A stretch of 7,931 nt of DNA, taken from NCBI GenBank assembly GCA_036260665.1, contig DATAMF010000564.1, positions 1-7,931 of the forward strand, in the 5' to 3' direction. Both the position numbers and the translations under genes were made by a program. Shown piece after piece: positions 1 through 5,206 of this stretch. The notes under the pieces were generated by a model. The model had not been told where the DNA came from. It worked only from the letters and a program-made list of their open reading frames with translations, and ran no database searches. Positions within the stretch are counted from its first letter, which is position 1, and each line of letters starts with the position of its first letter. Source of the stretch: DATAMF01 sp036260665 (GTDB lineage Bacteria; Chloroflexota; Anaerolineae; Aggregatilineales; Aggregatilineaceae).

Positions 1-173
1 TCCTGGCGCTTGCGCTGGGCCGCCGTTGATCCGGCTTCTTTCGCTTGCCCAACCCGCGAACGGAGATCCGTGCGGATCTGATCGCCCGATGCGGGAGTGA
101 GCAGCAAAACCAGGGCCGTTCCAATCGCGGCTCCGGCAAGCACCCCGCCTGCTATGATCAGCAGTTTCCGCAT
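1..173 (-). CDS. YtxH-like membrane-anchored protein (partial, C-terminus beyond left edge)
   Basis: Only the first 57 codons are in the window; the gene continues past base 1. The protein starts MRKLLIIAGGVLAGAAIG, a glycine/alanine-rich hydrophobic helix at about residues 4-25. A short TPASGDQIR segment follows, then a charged, probably helical stretch rich in K, R, Q and A. This order, a glycine-rich anchor, then a (T/A)PxSG element, then an amphipathic coil, is the pattern of YtxH/general-stress-type small proteins (known family pattern). The function of such proteins is poorly defined; they are thought to be envelope-associated and stress-linked. The start is well supported because GAGGAG lies a few bases upstream of the ATG. 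A candidate -10 box is just upstream, so the gene may have its own promoter although it lies 53 bases behind another minus-strand gene. The assignment rests on pattern recognition of a partial sequence. Confidence 0.65.
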   Translation of the reverse strand, partial: MRKLLIIAGGVLAGAAIGTALVLLLTPASGDQIRTDLRSRVGQAKEAGSTAAQRKRQ

Positions 174-209
174 GAGCGCCTCTCCTCGTAGATCATAAAA
201 CCTATGTTT

Positions 210-215
210 ATTATA
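210..215 (-). promoter_or_regulatory. Candidate -10 box for the YtxH-like gene
   Basis: Read on the minus strand this is a perfect TATAAT. Transcription from it would begin near base 203 and give a leader of about 30 bases that includes the GAGGAG ribosome site of the YtxH-like gene. I see no good TTGACA-like -35 at 16-18 bases upstream, so it is a half-supported promoter. Confidence 0.35.
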
Positions 216-226
216 TCAGAGAATGG

Positions 227-796
227 CTAGACAAAACGCCAGCGATTTTTGCCGAGCCATAATGCAATTCCACCCATGACAACGATCCAGACGACTCTGC
301 TGGTTATATTGGCTGCACCTTCTGCCAAGTTTATAGTCAGAATAGTCAATCCGAGCGAAATAGCAAGCGCAATAAAAGAGAGGATCAAACCCCATCGACG
401 CATTCGCCACAGCCCTAGGCCTGCCAAGGCAGATACCAACCCAAAGACAAGCACAATGACACCCAATGTACTCAGTGGTATGCCTGTTTGATCTTCAAAT
501 ACATTCTGCATAATGTCATTCTCAGATCCCACATACGTTTTCCCTTTGTATTCATAGTGTATTCTGGCTTGTTCTTCATAGGTTTGGGCTAAGGAGGTTT
601 TTTGATACGAGGGAAGGAAGACAAACCATGTGCCGCTGCAAAGGGCGACCATGACACTAAAAGCCATAAAAACCACATAGGCCGATACACAACCAGGACG
701 CGTCCTGGATTGGTTGTGTAAAGGATCGCGGGTTGCAATGGAGAGGGGCGAGTAACCATAGGGAAGAGGTGGAGAATCTGATTCCTGCTGCTTCAT
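227..796 (-). CDS. Hypothetical four-helix membrane protein
   Basis: I do not recognise a characterised family. The 189-residue product has a polar, proline-rich N-terminus (residues 1-37). Four likely membrane helices follow at about 39-61, 107-130, 134-155 and 165-181. Between helices 1 and 2 is a polar loop of about 45 residues rich in Y, E, Q and K, presumably outside if the N-terminus is cytoplasmic. The short link between helices 2 and 3 is basic (WRMRRWG). The C-terminus ends in a basic tail (GKNRWRFV), fitting the positive-inside rule with both ends in the cytoplasm. A hydrophilic tail followed by helices joined by an RxRRW turn is common in uncharacterised bacterial integral membrane proteins, so no role can be given. 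The ATG has only a weak AGAGA ribosome site; an internal Met44 start would remove the polar tail. Parts are AT-rich, for example 24 G+C in 541-600. No terminator is visible before the next minus-strand gene. Confidence 0.7.
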   Translation of the reverse strand: MKQQESDSPPLPYGYSPLSIATRDPLHNQSRTRPGCVSAYVVFMAFSVMVALCSGTWFVFLPSYQKTSLAQTYEEQARIHYEYKGKTYVGSENDIMQNVFEDQTGIPLSTLGVIVLVFGLVSALAGLGLWRMRRWGLILSFIALAISLGLTILTINLAEGAANITSRVVWIVVMGGIALWLGKNRWRFV

Positions 797-824
797 TGAC
801 AGAATCTCTGCTAAATGTCCAGTC

Positions 825-842
825 CTTCATACTAGCATGAAG
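825..842. promoter_or_regulatory. Near-perfect 18-bp palindrome in divergent spacer, candidate operator
   Basis: CTTCATACTAGCATGAAG is an inverted repeat with 8 of 9 pairs matching, centred on CTAG. It lies in the 102-base spacer between two divergent genes, exactly where the -35 element for the TATAAT at 858-863 would be expected. That placement would suit a dimeric transcription factor acting on either gene. Binding is inference; only the symmetry is seen. Confidence 0.35.
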
Positions 843-857
843 TCGCTGAATGCGCGT

Positions 858-863
858 TATAAT
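858..863 (+). promoter_or_regulatory. Perfect -10 box (TATAAT) for the IMPase-family gene
   Basis: A perfect TATAAT lies 35 bases before the start codon, giving a leader of about 29 bases. No -35 resemblance exists at the usual spacing (835-840 reads GCATGA), and that position is covered by the palindrome at 825-842. A TATAAC on the opposite strand overlaps the same bases (856-861), so a divergent promoter is possible too. Confidence 0.4.
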
Positions 864-898
864 CTGCGGATTGCTCTCATTAGAACGGAACTGTAGGA

Positions 899-1735
899 AT
901 GGATATCACAACTCTCGATCTGCAAGCGGCTGTCGCCACGACTGAGACTATTGCCCGTCATGCGGGGGCGATTTTGCTGGACTATTTTCAGCGCCCACGC
1001 CAGTCGCTGCACAAAAACAGCCTGATCGATCTGGTCACCGAGGCCGATAAAGCTTCCGAAGCGTATATTGTGCCTGCTCTGCATGAGGCCTTTCCCGATC
1101 ATTTTATCCACGCGGAAGAAGGTAGCGGATTCGGAGAAGCGTCCGAGACCAATCCCTTCCATTGGTATGTTGATCCGCTGGATGGCACCACGAATTTTGC
1201 CCATCGTTTCCCGCATTTTGCGGTCAGCCTGTCGCTCTCCGATCAGGATCTGCACCCGATTCTCGGCGTCGTTTACGATCCGAACCGTGATGAGTGTTTC
1301 ACCGCCATTCGCGGTCAGGGCGCATGGGTGAACGGGCAGCGGCTGCATGTGTCCGAGATAGCTCAATTGGCCCAGGCACTCCCGGTGACTGGATTCCCCT
1401 ATGATAGTTGGACTCACCCGGAGAATAATGTCGCGCGGGTGGGGCATTTCCTCGTGCGGACGCAGGGCATTCGCCGCACCGGATCGGCAGCGCTCGATCT
1501 GTGTTATGTCGCGGGTGGTCGGTTTGATTTTTACTGGGAACGGGGCGCAAAGCCGTGGGATGTGCAGACCGGAATCTTGTGCGTTCTCGAAGCTGGGGGG
1601 CAGATCTCAGATTTCCAGGGCCAGCCGAGCCGTGAAGCCTACGCGGGCCATTATATTCTGGCGTCGAATGGATTATTGCACGAGCAATGTGTCACCGTGC
1701 TGACGCTAGGCGATGACGCGCCGCGTCCAGAATAA
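899..1735 (+). CDS. Inositol monophosphatase family protein
   Basis: The 278-residue product is a typical-length member of the Mg2+-dependent, Li+-sensitive sugar phosphatase superfamily (IMPase/SuhB, HisN-like histidinol phosphatase or CysQ branches). Visible motifs are LVTEADKASE (45-54), AEEGSG (72-77, acidic metal ligands E73/E74), VDPLDGTTNFAH (91-102; D92 and D95 bind metal, GTT holds the phosphate) and WDVQTG (220-225, D221 metal ligand) followed by EAGG. All catalytic elements are present, so the enzyme should be active as a soluble cytoplasmic phosphomonoesterase. The substrate cannot be fixed from sequence: myo-inositol 1-phosphate is the default, and histidinol phosphate is possible. 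The ATG has only poor ribosome-site matches (ACGGAA 885-890, and AGGA directly abutting it). No internal start is better, and the N-terminal helix matches the family. It appears monocistronic, between the TATAAT at 858 and a strong terminator at 1741. Confidence 0.92.
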   Translation: MDITTLDLQAAVATTETIARHAGAILLDYFQRPRQSLHKNSLIDLVTEADKASEAYIVPALHEAFPDHFIHAEEGSGFGEASETNPFHWYVDPLDGTTNFAHRFPHFAVSLSLSDQDLHPILGVVYDPNRDECFTAIRGQGAWVNGQRLHVSEIAQLAQALPVTGFPYDSWTHPENNVARVGHFLVRTQGIRRTGSAALDLCYVAGGRFDFYWERGAKPWDVQTGILCVLEAGGQISDFQGQPSREAYAGHYILASNGLLHEQCVTVLTLGDDAPRPE

Positions 1736-1740
1736 ATTAC

Positions 1741-1767
1741 ACAGGGCTGAACAAGCCCTGTTTTTTT
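1741..1767 (+). terminator. Intrinsic terminator of the IMPase-family gene
   Basis: A perfect 8-bp stem ACAGGGCT (1741-1748) and AGCCCTGT (1754-1761) closes a 5-base loop and runs straight into seven T residues (1761-1767). It begins 5 bases after the stop codon. This is a canonical Rho-independent terminator. Confidence 0.93.
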
Positions 1768-1810
1768 GTCAGGTGAACGCCCTCTTTCCGTCAAGCAGTC
1801 CGCCGTGTGT

Positions 1811-1836
1811 TATGTTTATACTGGAAGCATGGGAGG
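1811..1836 (+). promoter_or_regulatory. Candidate -10 box and ribosome site of the PD40 gene
   Basis: TATACT at 1817-1822 matches the -10 consensus in five of six bases, and TATGTT sits beside it at 1811-1816. No -35 is recognisable. GGGAGG at 1831-1836 is a strong ribosome site 6 bases before the ATG at 1843, which settles the start codon. If TATACT is used, the leader is only about 13 bases. Confidence 0.35.
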
Positions 1837-1842
1837 TAATCT

Positions 1843-3084
1843 ATGTGCATAACTCGATTATTTATCGGACTTATCATTGGATTGATGGTTATCACCGGGC
1901 TGCACAACCCATCAGAGCATGCCGATCAATTAAAAATCACCGTGCTCACGCATACACCTACTGATGATCTCGATCCAGCTTGGTCTCCCGATGGAGAGCA
2001 GATCGCATTTGTAGGACATCACGAGGGCAATCCCGAAGTGTATGTGCTTGAACTGTCTTCTGGTGATTTGACCAATCTCTCGAATTCACCGCTTGATGAT
2101 TACGATCCTCTCTGGTCACCCGATGGACACTACCTCGCCTTTTGGCGGCGGGATAAGCAATCTCTCAACCGTATGGTTGTGAGAGATATGATGACGGGCA
2201 CGGAGGTCGAATCGTCGGATTTATTAATATACCCGGACGATTATTCTAGGAGAGAATGGTCTTCTGACAGCCACTATCTCGCTTTTAAGGCCTATTTGGA
2301 TAATAACTGGTGTGTTCTTAGGTATGGAGTTCAGTCTGCTTCCTATCAGCCTCTGACCTGTGACCTTAGCTTTTCCTCTGATAAAGACCTATCTCCTGAT
2401 GCACATTGGTTGGTCATCTATCACTCTTACACAGGATTTGAATTGATCGATCTTGAGGCAGGGAACAGACAATTCTTTGAACTAACTAGCCGAGCTTTTT
2501 GGGCACCGGATAGTCAGGCTTTGGCCTATATTGGATCAGGTGGACTGAGTGTTAATATCCACAACATGGTTTCCGACCAAATAAGCTCCATAGACTCGAC
2601 GCCTCAAAATTATCTTCGTCTGATCGGCTGGTCTTCTACCGGGCAATTAGCATGGTTTTCTTCCTCAGAGACTTCGATAAGATTTTATGTGATGGAACCA
2701 GCCACTCAGGCTGTTCAAATGGTTGCGGATTTCGACTCATCCCCCGCACGAATACTATGGTCTCCTGCCGGAAGGTTCATTGGATTTAATGTTTACGAGA
2801 GCGTTTATGTGCTGGATACAGTAACCGGGACCTTGTACAACCCTATCGATGAGCGTGGCATTATCAACGATTTACAGTGGTCTTCGGACGGGCAGTATTT
2901 GAGTGCTTTTTTCAAAGAAGGGGAGATAGCTCTAATTCATGTTGGTACCTGGACTGTATCAACGATAGAGGATTATAACAATGTCGTAAATCCCAACTTC
3001 GACTGGTCACCTGAGGGTTCTCGGCTTGTTTTCTCGTGTGGCGAGTTCCCGCTTACCAATTTATGTTTGGTTGAGATGCCCTGA
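1843..3084 (+). CDS. Exported PD40/TolB-like beta-propeller protein
   Basis: The 413-residue protein opens with a short basic start and a hydrophobic core (LFIGLIIGLMVITGL, 6-20), which looks like a signal peptide or N-terminal anchor. A possible cleavage site lies near EHA/D at 27-28. The rest is a chain of WD40-like PD40 motifs. The conserved W, or its replacement, is at residues 47, 91, 139, 183 (L), 220, 263, 306, 346 and 388. Clear examples are WSPDGEQIAFV, WSPDGHYLAFW, WSPAGRFIGFN and WSPEGSRLVFS. Repeat spacing is 37-48 residues, as expected for propeller blades. Such TolB-type propellers act as extracytoplasmic scaffolds or ligand binders, sometimes as sensor or protease partners; no catalytic residues are seen. 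No enzymatic domain is fused and no partner gene is adjacent. The gene is visibly AT-richer than its right-hand neighbours (2221-2280 has 24 G+C of 60; 5821-5880 has 39). It converges on the HIT gene with 15 bases between stops. Confidence 0.85.
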   Translation: MCITRLFIGLIIGLMVITGLHNPSEHADQLKITVLTHTPTDDLDPAWSPDGEQIAFVGHHEGNPEVYVLELSSGDLTNLSNSPLDDYDPLWSPDGHYLAFWRRDKQSLNRMVVRDMMTGTEVESSDLLIYPDDYSRREWSSDSHYLAFKAYLDNNWCVLRYGVQSASYQPLTCDLSFSSDKDLSPDAHWLVIYHSYTGFELIDLEAGNRQFFELTSRAFWAPDSQALAYIGSGGLSVNIHNMVSDQISSIDSTPQNYLRLIGWSSTGQLAWFSSSETSIRFYVMEPATQAVQMVADFDSSPARILWSPAGRFIGFNVYESVYVLDTVTGTLYNPIDERGIINDLQWSSDGQYLSAFFKEGEIALIHVGTWTVSTIEDYNNVVNPNFDWSPEGSRLVFSCGEFPLTNLCLVEMP

Positions 3085-3103
3085 TGCGCAAAAGACCCAT
3101 CAG
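3081..3103. repeat. Small inverted repeat containing both convergent stop codons
   Basis: CTGATG (3081-3086) and CATCAG (3098-3103) form a 6-bp inverted repeat with an 11-base loop. The arms contain the TGA of the plus-strand PD40 gene and the TGA (minus) of the HIT gene. There is no T-run, so at best it is a weak bidirectional terminator and may be chance. Confidence 0.25.
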
Positions 3104-3573
3104 TCCATCCTCATCAATACTTCTCTCACTTGTGCTGCTGCCGCTTCAACCTCCTTATCCGAGATGGGGCGGCGCAGATGTAAGGTTTGCAAGACATTAC
3201 GCCATGAGTTGAGCCATACCATCCAAATATTGCTCGCTGGCAAATTGGCTGTACGCGGTATCAGGTGCAGATGGATATGTTTTACTCCCTCCGCATACAA
3301 TCCGAAATGCACTTTTTCAGCGTGGAGCGCTATTTCCATCGCGTGCGCCGTGATCGCCATGATCGGACCAAGGGTTTCCTGCTCGCGTGGAGTCAGATTG
3401 GCTACGCTTTCGCAGTGGCGTTTCAGCACGATAAAACCTTGTCCAGCAATGAGCGTTGGACGTGAGTGCAGAAACAGAATCCAGCCCTCATTTTCATAGA
3501 GAATGCCCCCTGTGGGCTGAATTTTCTTGCCCACGGTTTGGCAGGAAATGCAGCTATTAGAGAACACGTCCAC
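3100..3573 (-). CDS. HIT-family protein, zinc-type (nucleotide hydrolase/transferase)
   Basis: The 157-residue product carries the histidine-triad motif HIHLHLIPR (H99-x-H101-x-H103), whose middle histidine is the expected nucleophile on the nucleotide alpha-phosphate. C8-x2-C11 near the N-terminus and H53 occupy the positions of structural zinc ligands in many bacterial HIT proteins. The length is normal for the superfamily, whose members hydrolyse dinucleoside polyphosphates or nucleoside phosphoramidates; the substrate is not predictable here. A C-terminal extension of about 50 residues after the triad ends in a helix rich in E and A. The start is GTG at 3573, inside the last codons of the upstream zinc-ribbon gene (17-base overlap). 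A second in-frame GTG at 3567 is an alternative, and an in-frame TGA just upstream excludes anything longer. No clear ribosome site is present, so translation is probably coupled to the upstream gene. Confidence 0.9.
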   Translation of the reverse strand: MDVFSNSCISCQTVGKKIQPTGGILYENEGWILFLHSRPTLIAGQGFIVLKRHCESVANLTPREQETLGPIMAITAHAMEIALHAEKVHFGLYAEGVKHIHLHLIPRTANLPASNIWMVWLNSWRNVLQTLHLRRPISDKEVEAAAAQVREVLMRMD

Positions 3574-4015
3574 AACTCATACACCGTTCGACGCTGGATG
3601 TATAGGTTAGCCCGCAGGAATCACAGGTTTTACGTCCACCCGTGAGTTTGGCGTTGATCATCTGCATAGCAACCTCACGATCCAACCCCGCCGCTGTCAG
3701 ATCCCGCACCAGATATTCAAGCGGTTCGCCGCGACTCAAACGCTCGCCCAGCGTATTTAAGATCTGGGCGAGGTTAGCGCGTGGCTGCGCTGGTTGCGGT
3801 TTGGCCTGAAGCAAAAAGGGCTCAAACATGGCATGACAGGTTTGGCATTCGACAATTTCGCCCATCTTGCCCATCGGGATGATGGGAATAAAATACAAGG
3901 TAAAGTAGCGAGTGGCTTGTTTGTGTTTGTAATCGCGGGTTTGCTGACAGCGCGGACAAAAAAATTGTCCCTCACCGATAGTTTTATATTTAGGTCGTGT
4001 TCCAAAGACGATCAT
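3557..4015 (-). CDS. Double zinc-ribbon protein (zinc_ribbon_15-like N-terminus)
   Basis: The 152-residue protein has two cysteine ribbons. The N-terminal one (residues about 3-65) begins FGTRPKYKTIGEGQFFCPRC. It has C20-x2-C23 and C57-x2-C60 around an aromatic core with RYFTLYFIPIIP, a pattern known from small bacterial and eukaryotic zinc-ribbon proteins of unknown function. A proline/glutamine linker (70-78) leads to a predicted helical segment (about 80-124). A second compact ribbon follows at C131-x2-C134 and C145-x2-C148, ending CGRVL. No catalytic residues are apparent, so a structural, protein-binding or nucleic-acid-binding role is likely (inference). The ATG has a strong AAGGAGG at 4020-4026. 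The gene leads a two-gene operon with the HIT gene, overlapping it by 17 bases. It is divergent from the F420-type oxidoreductase gene with 43 bases between start codons. Confidence 0.82.
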   Translation of the reverse strand: MIVFGTRPKYKTIGEGQFFCPRCQQTRDYKHKQATRYFTLYFIPIIPMGKMGEIVECQTCHAMFEPFLLQAKPQPAQPRANLAQILNTLGERLSRGEPLEYLVRDLTAAGLDREVAMQMINAKLTGGRKTCDSCGLTYTSSVERCMSCGRVL

Positions 4016-4058
4016 ATATCCTCCTTTTCGGCAGGATTGTACAGTGAAAGGATGTCCG
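4016..4058. promoter_or_regulatory. Very short divergent spacer with both ribosome sites
   Basis: These 43 bases separate two divergent start codons. They hold AAGGAGG for the minus-strand gene (4020-4026 read backwards) and GAAAGGA for the plus-strand gene (4046-4052). A minus-strand TACAAT at 4036-4041 could be a -10 box but has no matching -35. Any full promoter must therefore extend into one of the coding regions. Confidence 0.45.
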
Positions 4059-4487
4059 ATGGCGAAAACTTATCACCTGAATCCGATGGGGCGTTTCATT
4101 AATCGTGTGATGCGCACCCTGATCCGGCTGGGGATTGGTCCCCAACAAACCTACCTGCTCACCGTTCGCGGGCGCAAAAGTGGCAAACCTATGTCCACGC
4201 CTGTATCCCTGGTCGAGGATAGCGGCACCCGTTGGATTGTCGCGCCCTACGGTAATGTCAATTGGGTGAAAAATGCCCGTGCTGCCGGAGAGGTTCAATT
4301 AACACGCCGGGGAAAAACAGAGACGGTGAAGATTCTCGAAGTAGGAGCCAGCGAAAGCGCCCCGGTGCTGAAAAAATATATCCAGATGGAGGCGATCACC
4401 CGACCTTATTTCACTGCCACGGTGGAGTCGCCTGTGGAGGAGTTTGCCAAAGAAGCCGATCAGCATCCTGTGTTTCGAGTGTATTAG
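4059..4487 (+). CDS. Nitroreductase-family deazaflavin-dependent oxidoreductase (DDN/F420-type)
   Basis: The 142-residue product matches the small split-barrel family typified by the mycobacterial deazaflavin-dependent nitroreductase, whose members use F420H2 or related flavins. Diagnostic segments are LLTVRGRKSGKPMSTPV (33-49), where the G-R-K-S-G and T-P core contacts the cofactor phosphate, VAPYGNVNWVKNARAAG (61-77) and the terminal HPVFRVY. Length and motif order are normal, so it should be an intact cytoplasmic enzyme; the substrate is unknown. I chose ATG 4059 over the in-frame GTG at 4044 because AAAGGA sits 6 bases upstream of it and the product then starts MAKTYHLNP, close to the usual family start. 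The phosphatase gene follows after 14 bases, so the two are probably co-transcribed. If F420 is the cofactor, the host should also encode F420 biosynthesis, which is not seen here. Confidence 0.87.
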   Translation: MAKTYHLNPMGRFINRVMRTLIRLGIGPQQTYLLTVRGRKSGKPMSTPVSLVEDSGTRWIVAPYGNVNWVKNARAAGEVQLTRRGKTETVKILEVGASESAPVLKKYIQMEAITRPYFTATVESPVEEFAKEADQHPVFRVY

Positions 4488-4501
4488 TGAGGCGGAATGA
4501 T

Positions 4502-5206
4502 ATGACCAGAGAGCGATGCCTGACCTGGGATGGCTGTACGAATGTGCGCGACCTTGGCGGTTTGCGCACCCTTGATGGACGTGGGACTCGTTGGGGAGCC
4601 GTGGTGCGTTCGGATCATCCCGCCCGGCTGACGGCGGCTGGCTGGTCAGCCCTCTATGAATACGGCATCCGCACCATTATTACGCTTGCCACGGATGGAA
4701 ATCCAGAGGATATGCCGGACAGCGCGCCGCGTCCCTCGGATCTGGTCACAATCCGCTGTGCGATAGAAGATTTCACGGATACTGAATTTGTGGATTTATG
4801 GGTGATGAATGAGCTGTGCTGCACTCCTCTCTACTATCGCGATGCGCTTAAACGCTGGCCTGAGCGCCATATTGCCGTGATCAAAACTATCGCCCGCGCT
4901 CGACCAGGGGGCGTTTTGATCCATTGTAAGCGTGGGCACGACCGCACCGGGATCGTAACCTTGCTGCTGTTGGCGCTGGCAGGTGTTGACCCCAGCAACA
5001 TTCTCGCGGACTATGAACTCAGCCTGGATTCCGAGCGGGATATACTGCTGGCACGTGAACAGACCACAACCCGTGAAACGATTTTTACTACGCTGGCACA
5101 ACTCGACGTTGAGGCGTATCTTCGATCCGGTGGGCTGAGTCAGGCGGATCTGATCGCTGTCCGCACGCGCTTGCTTGATCCGGTTGAAGGCTCAGGCATT
5201 GTCTAA
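4502..5206 (+). CDS. Tyrosine/dual-specificity-type protein phosphatase (Y_phosphatase3-like)
   Basis: The 234-residue protein has the cysteine-phosphatase P-loop HCKRGHDRTG (141-150). C142 is the nucleophile and R148 the phosphate-binding arginine (C-x5-R). The N-terminal NVRDLGG (14-20) and the following RSDHPARLTAAG (36-47) match the N-F-R-D-L-G-G and R-S-x-x-x-x-L-T-x-x-G signatures of the bacterial tyrosine-phosphatase family that includes LipA/MptpB-like enzymes. Substrates in this family include phosphotyrosine, phosphoserine/threonine and phosphoinositides, so protein specificity is not assured. There is no signal peptide; it should be cytoplasmic unless exported otherwise. The ATG follows GAGGCGGA (4489-4496). 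An open frame continues upstream, but it lies over the oxidoreductase gene and is not family-like. It forms a two-gene unit with that oxidoreductase. Its last 15 bases overlap the end of the convergent MFS gene. Confidence 0.88.
   Translation: MTRERCLTWDGCTNVRDLGGLRTLDGRGTRWGAVVRSDHPARLTAAGWSALYEYGIRTIITLATDGNPEDMPDSAPRPSDLVTIRCAIEDFTDTEFVDLWVMNELCCTPLYYRDALKRWPERHIAVIKTIARARPGGVLIHCKRGHDRTGIVTLLLLALAGVDPSNILADYELSLDSERDILLAREQTTTRETIFTTLAQLDVEAYLRSGGLSQADLIAVRTRLLDPVEGSGIV

Noticed and set aside
796..801. Perfect TTGACA (-35 consensus) on the plus strand
   Set aside because: No -10 lies 16-18 bases downstream (819-824 reads CCAGTC), the TATAAT at 858 is far too distant, and it overlaps the start codon of the minus-strand membrane protein.
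857..1447. Long minus-strand open frame of 196 codons opposite the IMPase-family gene
   Set aside because: It lies wholly over a gene with complete catalytic motifs; its translation is low in family-like features and looks like a codon-bias shadow.
4044..4058. GTG start of the oxidoreductase, adding five residues
   Set aside because: The ATG at 4059 has a well-spaced AAAGGA upstream and starts the protein at the usual family position; the GTG has no ribosome site.
4262..4501. 80-codon N-terminal extension of the phosphatase frame
   Set aside because: It overlaps the oxidoreductase gene in another frame, is rich in R, S, G and C with no domain-like pattern, and the ATG at 4502 has a ribosome site and gives the family-like start.
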